Shown here in pieces: positions 34,040 through 42,627 of a DNA stretch of 64,000 nucleotides. The position numbers and the translations under genes are program-made. Origin of the DNA: Labilithrix sp. Lineage in GTDB: Bacteria > Myxococcota_A > Polyangia > Polyangiales > Polyangiaceae. The notes under the pieces were generated by a model, which was not told where the DNA came from, did not search any database, and worked only from the letters and a program-made list of their open reading frames with translations. How positions within the stretch are numbered: position 1 is the stretch's first letter; each line of letters opens with the position of its first letter. The stretch is from positions 1 through 64,000 of the forward strand of contig JAHBWC010000021.1 of assembly GCA_019637225.1 (NCBI GenBank). The letters run 5' to 3'.

Positions 34040-36205
34040 GTGCCCCACGCCGCCGTGACCGGGCCGGTGCTTGTCGTCGACGACGACATGGTGAGTCGCC
34101 ATGTCCTCGGGCAGGCGCTCGCGAAGGCCAAGCTCGACTACATCGCCGTGGGCTCGGGCGCGGAGGCGCTCGCGCAGATCGATCGCACGCATCCCGCGAT
34201 CGTCCTGCTCGATCTCGTCATGCCTCAGCCGGACGGCTACCAGATCCTCCGGATCCTCCGCGCGCGGCCCGAGACGCGCGATCTCCCCGTGGTCGTCCTC
34301 ACCGCGCTCGACGCCGAGGACGAGATCGCCAAGGCGTTCGAGGCCGGCGCCGACGACTTCGTCAAGAAGCCGTTCAAGCCCGTCGAGCTCGTCGCGCGCG
34401 TGCGCGGCCAGCTCAGGCTCCGGACCGCGATGGACCAGCTCGGCAGAAAAGAGAAGGACGCGCAGGTCGTCCTCGAGCTCACCCAGGCGCTCGCGTCGAA
34501 CCTCGACTTCCGCGGCATTCTCTTCACCGTCGTCCAGCGCCTCGCGGAGGTCGCGAAGGTCGACCGCGTCTCGATCGTCCTCGTCCGCGAGCAGGAGAAC
34601 GTCGGCTACGTCGTGGCGGCCTCGGACGACGAGCAGCTGCGCGACCTGCCGATCGATCTGGTGAAGTACCCCGAGATCCAGCAGGTGCTCGCTAGCAACG
34701 CGCCCCTCGTCGTCGAGGACGCGGCGACCCACCCGCTGATGGAGATCGTCCGCACCTCGAAGCAGGGGTCGGCCTTCTCGTCGCTCTGCATCTTGCCCAT
34801 CCTCTACGAGGCGAAGCCGATGGGCGTCCTCTTCCTCCGGTCCAAGCGACCGGGGGCGTTCGCCGCCCGCGAGCTCGCGCTCTGTCAGACGATCGCGAGC
34901 GCGATGGCGATCGCGCTGCGCAACGCGCGCGTGCTGCAGTCGCTCCGCGATCAGACGCAGCAGGTCACCGTCGCGCGCTTCGAGGCCGAGCGCCGGATGC
35001 GCTCGCTCCAGCGCTACGCCGACTTCTTCGAGAGCTCCGCCGACGGCATCGTCGTGCTCGATTCGGAGGGCCGGCTGCTCTTCTCGAACCCGAAGGCGCG
35101 CGAGATCACCGGCTACGACGAGAGCGATCTCCGGGGCCGTCGTCTCGGCGACATCTTCGCGTCGGAGGAGGAGCACCTCGCCCACGATCTTCGCGCGGCG
35201 TTCCTCAAGAATACGTTCCCGAAGGACATCGACGTGCGCCTCAAGACGAAGGGCGGCAAGAACGTCATCGTCAACGTCAACACCGCCAGCGTGCTCCGCG
35301 AAGAGGGCGCCGTGCTCGCCTCCTTCCGCGACGTCACGCAGCAGCGCGCGGTCGAGGCGGAGCTCGTCAACACGAAGGACTTCCTCCAGCGAGTCATCGA
35401 CTCGTCCTTCGACGCGATCATCAGCTGCGACATGCGGGGGAGGGTCATCCTCTTCAACCGCGCGGCGGAGCGCATCTACGGCAAGAGCTCGCACGAGGTC
35501 GTCGGCACCGACGTCCGCTCGCTCTACCCCGAGGGGACCGCGAAGAAGATCATGCGCGAGATCCGCGCGGGCGGAGGGCGCATCGAGGACCTCAAGATCG
35601 AGATCATCGACGGCAGCGGCGCCTCCGTCCCTGTCTCGTTCGCCGGCGCGCTCATCATGGAAGGCGACACGGCGGTCGGGAGCGTCGGGATCTTCACCGA
35701 CCTCCGCGAGAAGATGCGCATGGAGCAGCGGCTCCAGCAGGCGCAGGACCAGCTCCTCGCCCAGGAGCGCCAGGCGATCGTCGCGGAGCTCGCGGGCGCG
35801 GCGGCGCACGAGCTGAACCAGCCGCTCACGAGCGTCCGCAACTACGCCACGCTCCTCCGCAGGTTGCTCGAGTCCGGGACGCCCGCGTTCGCCGCGGCCG
35901 AGGTGATCGAGGGCGAGTCCGAGCGGATGGCGGAGATCGTCCGCAAGATCGGGAAGATCACGAAGTACGAGACCAAGAGCTACGTCGGTAAGCAGAAGAT
36001 CCTCGACCTGGACCGCGCGAGCGAGGAGGGCGTGCCGGTGGCCTCGCCGGTGACCGGCGAGGAGGCGCCGAAGTCGGAGCCCCGGCGCCCGTCGGGGGAC
36101 TGGTCCGGTCCGGGCTCGCGCCCCGACCGTGCGCCGCAGCGCGCCGAGCGAACGACGCAGCGGACCGAGCGTGTGGCCACGCGGACGGAAAAAGAGCGGG
36201 AGTAG
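34040..36205 (+). CDS. REC-GAF-PAS-PAS-HisKA sensor lacking the HATPase domain
   Basis: The 721-residue protein starts at GTG 34040. The receiver domain (about 9-125) has acidic Asp14-Asp15, phosphoacceptor Asp58 (LLDLVMP) and Lys109-Lys110. A GAF domain spans about 145-310 (DRVSIVLVREQENVGYVVAAS). Two PAS domains follow, the first about 325-440 (ADFFESSADGIVVLDSEGRLLFSNPKA), the second about 450-565. Then a HisKA dimerisation helix has His590 in HELNQPLTS. The protein ends 130 residues later in a Pro/Arg-rich tail with no N-box, G1 or G2 ATP-binding motifs. It lacks its own kinase domain. The next gene, 3 bp downstream, encodes a HATPase-bearing kinase. Confidence 0.85.
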   Translation: MPHAAVTGPVLVVDDDMVSRHVLGQALAKAKLDYIAVGSGAEALAQIDRTHPAIVLLDLVMPQPDGYQILRILRARPETRDLPVVVLTALDAEDEIAKAFEAGADDFVKKPFKPVELVARVRGQLRLRTAMDQLGRKEKDAQVVLELTQALASNLDFRGILFTVVQRLAEVAKVDRVSIVLVREQENVGYVVAASDDEQLRDLPIDLVKYPEIQQVLASNAPLVVEDAATHPLMEIVRTSKQGSAFSSLCILPILYEAKPMGVLFLRSKRPGAFAARELALCQTIASAMAIALRNARVLQSLRDQTQQVTVARFEAERRMRSLQRYADFFESSADGIVVLDSEGRLLFSNPKAREITGYDESDLRGRRLGDIFASEEEHLAHDLRAAFLKNTFPKDIDVRLKTKGGKNVIVNVNTASVLREEGAVLASFRDVTQQRAVEAELVNTKDFLQRVIDSSFDAIISCDMRGRVILFNRAAERIYGKSSHEVVGTDVRSLYPEGTAKKIMREIRAGGGRIEDLKIEIIDGSGASVPVSFAGALIMEGDTAVGSVGIFTDLREKMRMEQRLQQAQDQLLAQERQAIVAELAGAAAHELNQPLTSVRNYATLLRRLLESGTPAFAAAEVIEGESERMAEIVRKIGKITKYETKSYVGKQKILDLDRASEEGVPVASPVTGEEAPKSEPRRPSGDWSGPGSRPDRAPQRAERTTQRTERVATRTEKERE

Positions 36206-36208
36206 CCA

Positions 36209-37492
36209 ATGGCCCAGTCCAACAAAGACGACCATCAGGGAGCCTTCAGCGCCGGGAGCGAGGAGCGCGTGACCGTCTCGTCGGTCCCGATCAGCCGCGA
36301 GTCGCGGGTCGCCGTCGCGTCGCTCCGCGTCGAGGCCGCGTGGCTCGATCGCCTCGTCGTCGCCGCGTGCGAGATGCCCGTCGCGTCGGGCGAAGCGGCC
36401 GTCGTCGAGTTCCTCGTCCGCGCGCTCAGCGAGATCTTCCCCGAGTGCGGCGTTGGCGCCTGCTTCGTCCCGCAGCCGCCGCCGTCGGCGTCGACGCCCG
36501 ACCTCCACCCGACCGAGCAGCGCCTCTTCAAGTACGTGCCCGAGGGAGAAGAGCGGCGCGCCGTCGGGATGGACCCGACGCGCCTCTTCCCCGGCTACCA
36601 GTTCGAGCGCGTCCTCGACGTCGAGGCCGGCGCCACCACGCTCCACCTCGCGTCGGACGATCCGCAGCTCGAGGTCGACGGCTCGCCGATGATGCACGTC
36701 GTCCGCCGCGGCGTCCTCGCGATGAGCCGCGGCCTCGCGTTTGCCCGCGTGCACGCGCGCGCCACCGCCGACGCGCGCGAGCTCCGCGCGCTGAGCTCGC
36801 ACATGATGCAAGCGGAGAAGCTCGCGAGCCTCGGCCAGCTCGCGGCGGGCGTCGTCCACGAGCTCAACAACCCGCTCACGTCGATCGTCGCGTACACCGA
36901 CTGGCTCATCCGCAAGCAGGGACCGAGCGGCGATCCCGACAGCATCGAGCGGCTCCGCCGCATCGGCGAGTCGTCGACGCGCATCCTCCGCTTCACGCGC
37001 GACCTCGTCGCCTACGCGCGCCCGTCGAGCGAGGTCCCGGTCCTCGTGGCGATCCACAACGTCATCGAGCAGGCGCTGGCGTTCTGCGAGCACGTGATCG
37101 CCGAGCACGGCGCGAACGTCGAGCGCGTCTTCGCCGACCAGCTCCCGCCGGTGCGCGGCATGCCGGAGCAGCTCGCGCAGGTCTTCGTCAACCTGTTCAC
37201 CAACGCCTGCCACGCGATGCCCGAGACGGGCGGCCGGCTCGGCGTGTCGAGCACCCTCGCCCCGGACGGCCGCGTCGTCGTCGCGGTCGAGGACAACGGC
37301 CACGGCATCGCCGGCGAGCACCTCACCTCGATCTTCACGCCGTTCTTCACCACGAAGGGCGACGGACGCGGCACCGGCCTCGGGCTGTCGATCGTGCGCA
37401 ACATCATGGACAACCACAGCGCCGAGATCCGCGCCGAGCGCTCCCCCGAGGGCGGCGCGCGCTTCGTCCTCATGTTTCCCTCCGGCACCTGA
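36209..37492 (+). CDS. Histidine kinase, probable partner of the preceding sensor
   Basis: The 427-residue protein has an N-terminal region without recognisable signal-sensing motif (about 1-195), a HisKA domain with His217 (GVVHELNNPLTS), and a complete HATPase domain: N-box FVNLFTNACHAM, G1 VEDNGHGIAG, F-box FTPFFTTKGDG, G2 GRGTGLGLSIV. There is no transmembrane helix, so it is soluble. It starts 3 bp after the stop of the HATPase-less REC-GAF-PAS-PAS-HisKA gene, which strongly suggests they work as a pair, either by heterodimer phosphotransfer or by feeding the receiver domain. Confidence 0.9.
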   Translation: MAQSNKDDHQGAFSAGSEERVTVSSVPISRESRVAVASLRVEAAWLDRLVVAACEMPVASGEAAVVEFLVRALSEIFPECGVGACFVPQPPPSASTPDLHPTEQRLFKYVPEGEERRAVGMDPTRLFPGYQFERVLDVEAGATTLHLASDDPQLEVDGSPMMHVVRRGVLAMSRGLAFARVHARATADARELRALSSHMMQAEKLASLGQLAAGVVHELNNPLTSIVAYTDWLIRKQGPSGDPDSIERLRRIGESSTRILRFTRDLVAYARPSSEVPVLVAIHNVIEQALAFCEHVIAEHGANVERVFADQLPPVRGMPEQLAQVFVNLFTNACHAMPETGGRLGVSSTLAPDGRVVVAVEDNGHGIAGEHLTSIFTPFFTTKGDGRGTGLGLSIVRNIMDNHSAEIRAERSPEGGARFVLMFPSGT

Positions 37493-37585
37493 CGCGCGGG
37501 ACGCCACGCGCCGGTCCGCAGAGGCGCACGCGCGACGCCGCACCTCATCCAGTGTCGCGCTCGGGTCGACCGGCATCCTGCTCGC

Positions 37586-38056
37586 ATGACTCGCGCGCGG
37601 GAGGCCACCTTGAAGAAGACCGCCGTCGAGCTCGATCATGTCTCCGTGCCGGTGCGTCGCTTCCGCGAGGCGCGGCGGTTCTACGAGGCCGCGCTCGGCG
37701 CGATCGGCATGAGCGTCAACATGGATCTGTCCGACGCGTGCGGCATGGGCGCCAACGGCGAGAAGATCTTCTGGCTCGTGCGCGATCGGAGGGCGTCGGG
37801 GGGCGGACACTATGCGCTCCGCGTCGCGAGCCGCGAGCAGGTGCAGGCGTTCTACGACGCGGCGATCGACGCGGGCGCGACCGACAACGGGCCGCCTGGG
37901 CCTCGACCCAGCTACGGGCCGAACTACTTCGCGGCGTTCGTGAAGGACGCCGAGCGGAACAACATCGAGATCGTCTGCTACGCGATTCCGCGCCGCGGCG
38001 CGCCCGTGAAGCGCCCCGTCGTGACCCGTCCCCGCCCGCGCCGCCGCCCCGCGTGA
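37586..38056 (+). CDS. VOC-family (glyoxalase-like) protein
   Basis: The 156-residue protein has the vicinal-oxygen-chelate fold: ELDHVSVPVRRFREARRFYEAALGAIGM at the start and NYFAAFVKDAERNNIEIVCYA at the end, the usual metal-ligand positions (His of ELDHVS, Glu of NNIEIVCY). The HYALRVASREQVQAFYDAAIDAGATDNGPPG middle is typical. These proteins are metal-dependent lyases or dioxygenase-like enzymes, or bind antibiotics. The C-terminal tail is Arg/Pro-rich and lacks fold content. The substrate is unknown. Confidence 0.85.
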   Translation: MTRAREATLKKTAVELDHVSVPVRRFREARRFYEAALGAIGMSVNMDLSDACGMGANGEKIFWLVRDRRASGGGHYALRVASREQVQAFYDAAIDAGATDNGPPGPRPSYGPNYFAAFVKDAERNNIEIVCYAIPRRGAPVKRPVVTRPRPRRRPA

Positions 38057-38070
38057 GACGAGACGGCTCT

Positions 38071-39648
38071 TCAGGCGCCGAGCTGGAACACGCGCTCGAA
38101 GCCGGCGTCCAGGTTCTTGATCGTGACGGCGACGAGGCCGTGCTCGTCGAGGACGTACTCCTCTTCGATCCGCGGGCCGGACTCGCCCGACGTCCGCTCG
38201 ACGCGGACGGCCGAGAGATCGCGATCGCCGAGGCGAGGCTCGAACGGGAAGAGGACGTCGCCGGAGAACACCATGTGACCGCGCGGCCGCCCGTCGTCGG
38301 TCATCGAGCTGCACTCGAGGAAGCGGAAGTGCCCGACGTTGTGAGCGGCGCGGTAGCGGCGCCGGAACGCGACCGGACCCGCGCCCGCGCCGGGGAGGAC
38401 CGTGTCGCGGGTGAAGATCGGGTCGAACGTGATCTCGGATCCGTCGTGCCCCTCGCGGAAGACGCCGAAGGTACGCGAGAAGCGATCGACGAGCTCGAAC
38501 CCCGCGTCAGCGCCCGCGATCGCGAGGCCGATCGCGATCGCGCCGGACGCGTAGGGCGATCGGTGGACGCGGCGGCCGAAGCGCGCGCGGAGGGCCCGCC
38601 CGACGATCGGCAGCTCGCTCGCGCCGCCGACGACGTAGATGCCGGCGATGTCGTCGCGCGCGAAAGGCGCCTCGCCGTCTTCGGTCATGCCCTCGGAGCC
38701 CTCGAGCCTCGTCATCACGGGGAGCATCGCCTCGATCGACGCCTCGACGAGCGGCGCGCACGCCTCGTAGACCTCGGAGACCGCGATCGCGATCTCGGCC
38801 TGCGGGGCGGCGTCGCCGAGGGCGGCCTCCAGATCGATGCTCAGCTTGCGCGAGCTCGGGTTGAGGCGCTCCTTCGCGTCGCGGCACTGCTCGCGGAGGC
38901 GCGCGAGCGCGATCGGCTCGACCTCGGCCTCGGCCAGCTTCGCCTTCGCGAGGACGAGGTCGACGATGATGCGGTCGAAGTCGTCGCCGCCGAGGCGGTT
39001 GACGCCGGCGGTGGCGAGGACCTCGTGGCTCGCGCCGCGCATGCGCACGAGCGAGGCGTCGAAGGTGCCGCCGCCGAGGTCGTAGACGACGACGTGATCG
39101 CGCCTGCTCGTGAGCGTGTCGCGATGGCGGTGCGTGTACTCGAAGCCGGCGGCGGAAGGCTCGTTGAGGATCGCCGTCGGGTTCAGCTCGGCGCGGCGGA
39201 ACGCGTCGAGCGTGAGGAGGCGCTGGGCGCCGGACGCGTTGGCCGGCACCGCGACGACCGATCGGATGCCCTCGCCGCGCGCCGCGTCCGAGAGCGTCGA
39301 GCGCTCGAGGACCGCGTCGCGCACGGAGGCGAGGAACCGCGTGAGGAGCTCGCCGGTGGCGATCTCGACCGAGCCGATCCGCACCGGGCGCGCGAAGGTC
39401 GCGTCGGTCTCGGCGAGCAGCCGCTTGAACGATCGGACGACGCTGACCTCGCCGGAGCGGCTCGCGCGGGCGCCGGCGGCGAGCGCGTCGAAGCCGAAGA
39501 GGAGCTCGCCGTCGCGCTCGGCGACGACGGACGGGATCCAGTCGTGCGAGTCGCCGGCGTCGTCGACGAAGCCGAGCACCGGATAGTTGCCGCGGTCGGC
39601 CGAGGCCACCACCGTGCGCGTCGTCCCGAAATCGATGCCGAGTCTCAC
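38071..39648 (-). CDS. Hsp70-family protein with shortened C-terminus
   Basis: The 525-residue protein has an Hsp70/actin-fold ATPase domain: LGIDFGTTRTVVA at 3-15, NEPSAA at 162-167, DLGGGTFD at 190-197 and YVVGGASELPIVG at 338-350. After the ATPase part (to about 390) only about 130 residues remain, ending in VAVTIKNLDAGFERVFQLGA, a beta-strand region shorter than the normal substrate-binding domain plus lid. This is the class of Hsp70-like proteins found in myxobacteria without dnaJ/grpE neighbours. GTG 39648 has CAGGAGG upstream, which decides the start over an upstream ATG-less extension. Confidence 0.85.
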   Translation of the reverse strand: MRLGIDFGTTRTVVASADRGNYPVLGFVDDAGDSHDWIPSVVAERDGELLFGFDALAAGARASRSGEVSVVRSFKRLLAETDATFARPVRIGSVEIATGELLTRFLASVRDAVLERSTLSDAARGEGIRSVVAVPANASGAQRLLTLDAFRRAELNPTAILNEPSAAGFEYTHRHRDTLTSRRDHVVVYDLGGGTFDASLVRMRGASHEVLATAGVNRLGGDDFDRIIVDLVLAKAKLAEAEVEPIALARLREQCRDAKERLNPSSRKLSIDLEAALGDAAPQAEIAIAVSEVYEACAPLVEASIEAMLPVMTRLEGSEGMTEDGEAPFARDDIAGIYVVGGASELPIVGRALRARFGRRVHRSPYASGAIAIGLAIAGADAGFELVDRFSRTFGVFREGHDGSEITFDPIFTRDTVLPGAGAGPVAFRRRYRAAHNVGHFRFLECSSMTDDGRPRGHMVFSGDVLFPFEPRLGDRDLSAVRVERTSGESGPRIEEEYVLDEHGLVAVTIKNLDAGFERVFQLGA

Positions 39649-39828
39649 GAGGGCCTCCTGCAGGTGCCGCGATCCGCGCGATCTCCACGCGAGATCCGGA
39701 CGGGGGCCGCCCGATAGTGCCGAAAAGATGGCCCGCAGGCAAAATGCGCGCGCGGCGGAGGTCTCGTTCGCGCTGAGGCCTCCCGGCAGCACGGCGGGGC
39801 GGGCGCGTGCGTGCGTGTGGCGGGATCC

Positions 39829-41856
39829 CTAGGGCGGCTCGCCGGGCTTCGCGGGCGCGTTCGGGTCCCAGCTGAAGCGATCGACCAGCACGGGATCGCC
39901 GTCCGCGAGGACGTCGTCCTTGCCGATCACCCACGCGTCGATCTTCCCGTCGCGCTGCACGCACAATCGGACGAAGTGCTTGTAGCCCGGGTGCCCGAGC
40001 ACGGTGAACGCCTGCTGGTGCTCGAGCCCGAGGAGCGTGAGCACCGTGAGGTACACGCCGAAGATGAACGAGCCGGCGAACGCGCACGTGACGAGGACGG
40101 CGCCGTCCGCGCCGTGGAAGGGGAGGTGAGGCAGCGCGAGGCGAAGCAGCACCGGGAGGAGCCCGAGCGCGACGCCGAACGGGATCGCGACGGCCGCGCG
40201 CTTCGCCCGCGTGCCGTGGCCCTGCATCGCGATGAAGTAGAGGAGGAGCGTGAGCAGCGTCGAGACCACGATCGACGCCGTGACGAGCGCGCTCGCGCTC
40301 CGGTGCGCCGCGCCGAGCTCGATCGACGCGAGCAGGCCGAGCGCGAGGTGCACGAGCAGCCCCGCGCGGCCGATCATGAGCTTCACCGGCACCTGGAGCG
40401 CGAGCTTCCGCGTCGCGGGGCCGTCCGGGTAAACGGCGTCCGGCGGTCCGGCCGGCTCGGGGTAGGGCGTGATGCGCGTCCCGTGGAGGAACGCGCCGCC
40501 GCCGCCCGCGATCACGTGGAGCGAGCGCCCGACCGTCCGCCGCTCGTAGTGGTGGAAGTCGCCGGCGAGGAAGAGCACGCGGTCGCGATCGAGGCTGAGG
40601 CGGCAGGCGGCGAGCATGCGCGCGCCGGGATCGTTGCGGTGGCCGTAGGCCATCGCCGGATCGCCCGCGACGAACAGCACCGCGCGCTGCGGATCCTGCT
40701 CACGCAGCTTGGTGAAGTACGCGCGCTGCCGGAAGTCGACGCGCCCGAGCTGGCGGTCCGCGCCCCAGAGGTCGAGCCCCGGCGCCAGCGGCAGCGCGAA
40801 GTAGCTCGCCTCCTGGATGGGCTCGTAGCCGCGGAGCACGAGGCGGCGCCGCCGCTTGATCGCCGTGCCGCGGAAGAACGCGCGCACGGACTTGAACGCC
40901 CCCACGGCGAGCCCGTAGAGGCTCCCGACCTCGTCGAGGTGAATCGTCCGCGCGACGAGGCCGACCTTGCGGCCCGGACGCTGCTGCAGCCGCTTGCCGA
41001 TGCGCGGCGTGGTGTCGTGATCGTCGGCGCGGAACGGCTCGTCGACGCGGCGGCGAAAGAGGCGGCCGAACCCGTCGAGCCCGTCGTACCAGTCGTGGTT
41101 GCCCGGCGTACCGAGCAGGACGCGCTTCCTCGAGCTGGCCCCGATCTTCCGGAGCTCCTCGTTCCACGGCAAGACGAGGCGATTGTAGATCTCGTCGGCG
41201 GTCGCGACCGGGTACGCCACGTCCCCGCCGAAGACGAGCATGTCGCCACGCGGGAGGAGCATGCGCTCGCCCTCGCCGTCCACGACGTCGTACGTCGACG
41301 CGAGCATCGCGCCGACGCGCGCGCTGACGTCGCGATCGTCGCCCGTGTCCGCGGCGAAGTCGATCCAGATCGGCCGGCCGAGCGCCTCGGCGAGGGTGCT
41401 CGCGCCGTCCGGAGCGCCTCCGAGCCGGGCGCGCGCCGAGAGCACCCGCCCGGCCGCGGCCAGGAGCTCGGCCGGTGGGTTCGGGCGCATCCAGTCGCGC
41501 GCGTCGACCGACTCGGCGGCGATCGCGCGGGCGGCGAAGTTACGAAGGTGGCCGAAGAGTGAAGTGACGCCGTACCAGCGGATCCCGAAGGGTGGATGTG
41601 CGCCTTGTCGGAAGACGAGCGGATCGGGGCGGTCGCCGCGCGGGAGGAGGACGGTCGGCGGGCGTCCCAGGGTCGAGCTTGGCGGCGGCTCGAGATCGGC
41701 GTCGAGCCGCGCCAGGTCGGGATCTTCGGCGTGCGCGCCCGCGGGCGACCCGTCCGCGGGCGCGGCCGGCCCACGTCGCTCGGCCTCCCCCACGTCGCCG
41801 GGGGCTCGCCCCCCGTCACCGCCGGGAGCCTTCGCCGCGTCGTCCTCGAGCAGCAC
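39829..41856 (-). CDS. Membrane-anchored metallophosphoesterase
   Basis: The 675-residue protein starts GTG 41856. A calcineurin-type phosphoesterase domain carries the metal motifs GDMLVFGGDVAYP, GTPGNHDWYDG and FLAGDFHHYER. The N-terminal 100 residues are a disordered, acidic tail plus an unknown region, and the C-terminal 200 residues contain about four hydrophobic helices (for example LVTASIVVSTLLTLLLYFIAM) followed by a soluble end. The substrate is unclear; proteins of this size with a membrane tail are seen in Actinobacteria and Myxococcota as phosphoesterases of unknown target. It is divergent from the cupredoxin-like gene, 42 bp apart. Confidence 0.8.
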   Translation of the reverse strand: MLLEDDAAKAPGGDGGRAPGDVGEAERRGPAAPADGSPAGAHAEDPDLARLDADLEPPPSSTLGRPPTVLLPRGDRPDPLVFRQGAHPPFGIRWYGVTSLFGHLRNFAARAIAAESVDARDWMRPNPPAELLAAAGRVLSARARLGGAPDGASTLAEALGRPIWIDFAADTGDDRDVSARVGAMLASTYDVVDGEGERMLLPRGDMLVFGGDVAYPVATADEIYNRLVLPWNEELRKIGASSRKRVLLGTPGNHDWYDGLDGFGRLFRRRVDEPFRADDHDTTPRIGKRLQQRPGRKVGLVARTIHLDEVGSLYGLAVGAFKSVRAFFRGTAIKRRRRLVLRGYEPIQEASYFALPLAPGLDLWGADRQLGRVDFRQRAYFTKLREQDPQRAVLFVAGDPAMAYGHRNDPGARMLAACRLSLDRDRVLFLAGDFHHYERRTVGRSLHVIAGGGGAFLHGTRITPYPEPAGPPDAVYPDGPATRKLALQVPVKLMIGRAGLLVHLALGLLASIELGAAHRSASALVTASIVVSTLLTLLLYFIAMQGHGTRAKRAAVAIPFGVALGLLPVLLRLALPHLPFHGADGAVLVTCAFAGSFIFGVYLTVLTLLGLEHQQAFTVLGHPGYKHFVRLCVQRDGKIDAWVIGKDDVLADGDPVLVDRFSWDPNAPAKPGEPP

Positions 41857-41898
41857 ATGGATGAGGATAGCGTTTTTGGGTTACCCTCGCTGGCGCCC

Positions 41899-42627
41899 AT
41901 GCGAAGAAACGTCGCTCCACTCACGTTCGCTGCGCTCTCCGCGTTCGCGTTGCTCACGGCCTCCGGCCAGGCGGGCACCCCGAACGTCAAGGGACGGATC
42001 AGCGGCTACGAGAAGCTCATTCCCGAGGTCTACGCGGAGGCCGCGAAGCCCGAGGCGCGGCGCTGGACGTGGCGCGAGCCGTCACCGTCCGTCGCCGCGC
42101 AGTACCGCACGCTCTCGGCGAACCCGTCGCGCGACATCTGCATCGCGGCCACGACAGGCGCCAACCAGGAGAAGCAGGAGTTCCGGATGACCGTGACGGG
42201 GGGACGCGTCTTCCCGACCACCATCGTCGTCACGCCGAACACCCAGCTCGCGTTCAAGAACTTCGACCCGTTCAAGCACCGCATCTACGTGATGAGCGCG
42301 ACCGGGCAGGTGCTCCTCCAGCCCGACGATCTCCAGCCGAACGCGGTCCGCACGTGGGCGGCGCAGGGCGCGGGCCGCTACGAGGTCCGCGACGAGCTCT
42401 ACCCCAGCGTCCGCACCTTCGTCGTCGTCGACCCGCAGGTCGTCAGCGTCGCGTACCCCGGCCGCGACGGAGCGTTCGTCTTCTCGCTCCCGCCGTCCGA
42501 CTACGTCCTGAAGGCCTTCTTCAACGGTCGCGAAGTGGGCAAGCAGATCAACTTCTCCGCGAAGGACCGCGGCGTCGTCGAGCTCAAGGAGCCGCTCAAG
42601 CTCGACGAAGGGACAGACGCCAAATGA
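41899..42627 (+). CDS. Exported cupredoxin-like protein
   Basis: The 242-residue protein has a signal peptide (MRRNVAPLTFAALSAFALLTASGQAG). The mature part contains the strand-rich core RVFPTTIVVTPNTQLAFKNFDPFKHRIYVMSATGQ and DELYPSVRTFVVVDPQVVSVAYPGRDGAFVFSLPPSDYVLKAFFNG, which reads like a plastocyanin/azurin or methylamine-utilisation-like cupredoxin. The usual Cys copper ligand near the C-terminus is not visible, so it may not bind copper. The stop overlaps the following ATG (ATGA), so both are coupled. Confidence 0.65.
   Translation: MRRNVAPLTFAALSAFALLTASGQAGTPNVKGRISGYEKLIPEVYAEAAKPEARRWTWREPSPSVAAQYRTLSANPSRDICIAATTGANQEKQEFRMTVTGGRVFPTTIVVTPNTQLAFKNFDPFKHRIYVMSATGQVLLQPDDLQPNAVRTWAAQGAGRYEVRDELYPSVRTFVVVDPQVVSVAYPGRDGAFVFSLPPSDYVLKAFFNGREVGKQINFSAKDRGVVELKEPLKLDEGTDAK

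Noticed and set aside
32768-38314. Very long minus-strand open frame across ruvB and the sensor kinase pair
   Set aside because: It is a shadow of well-supported plus-strand genes in a GC-rich genome; composition is Arg/Glu/Ala/Leu with no domain.
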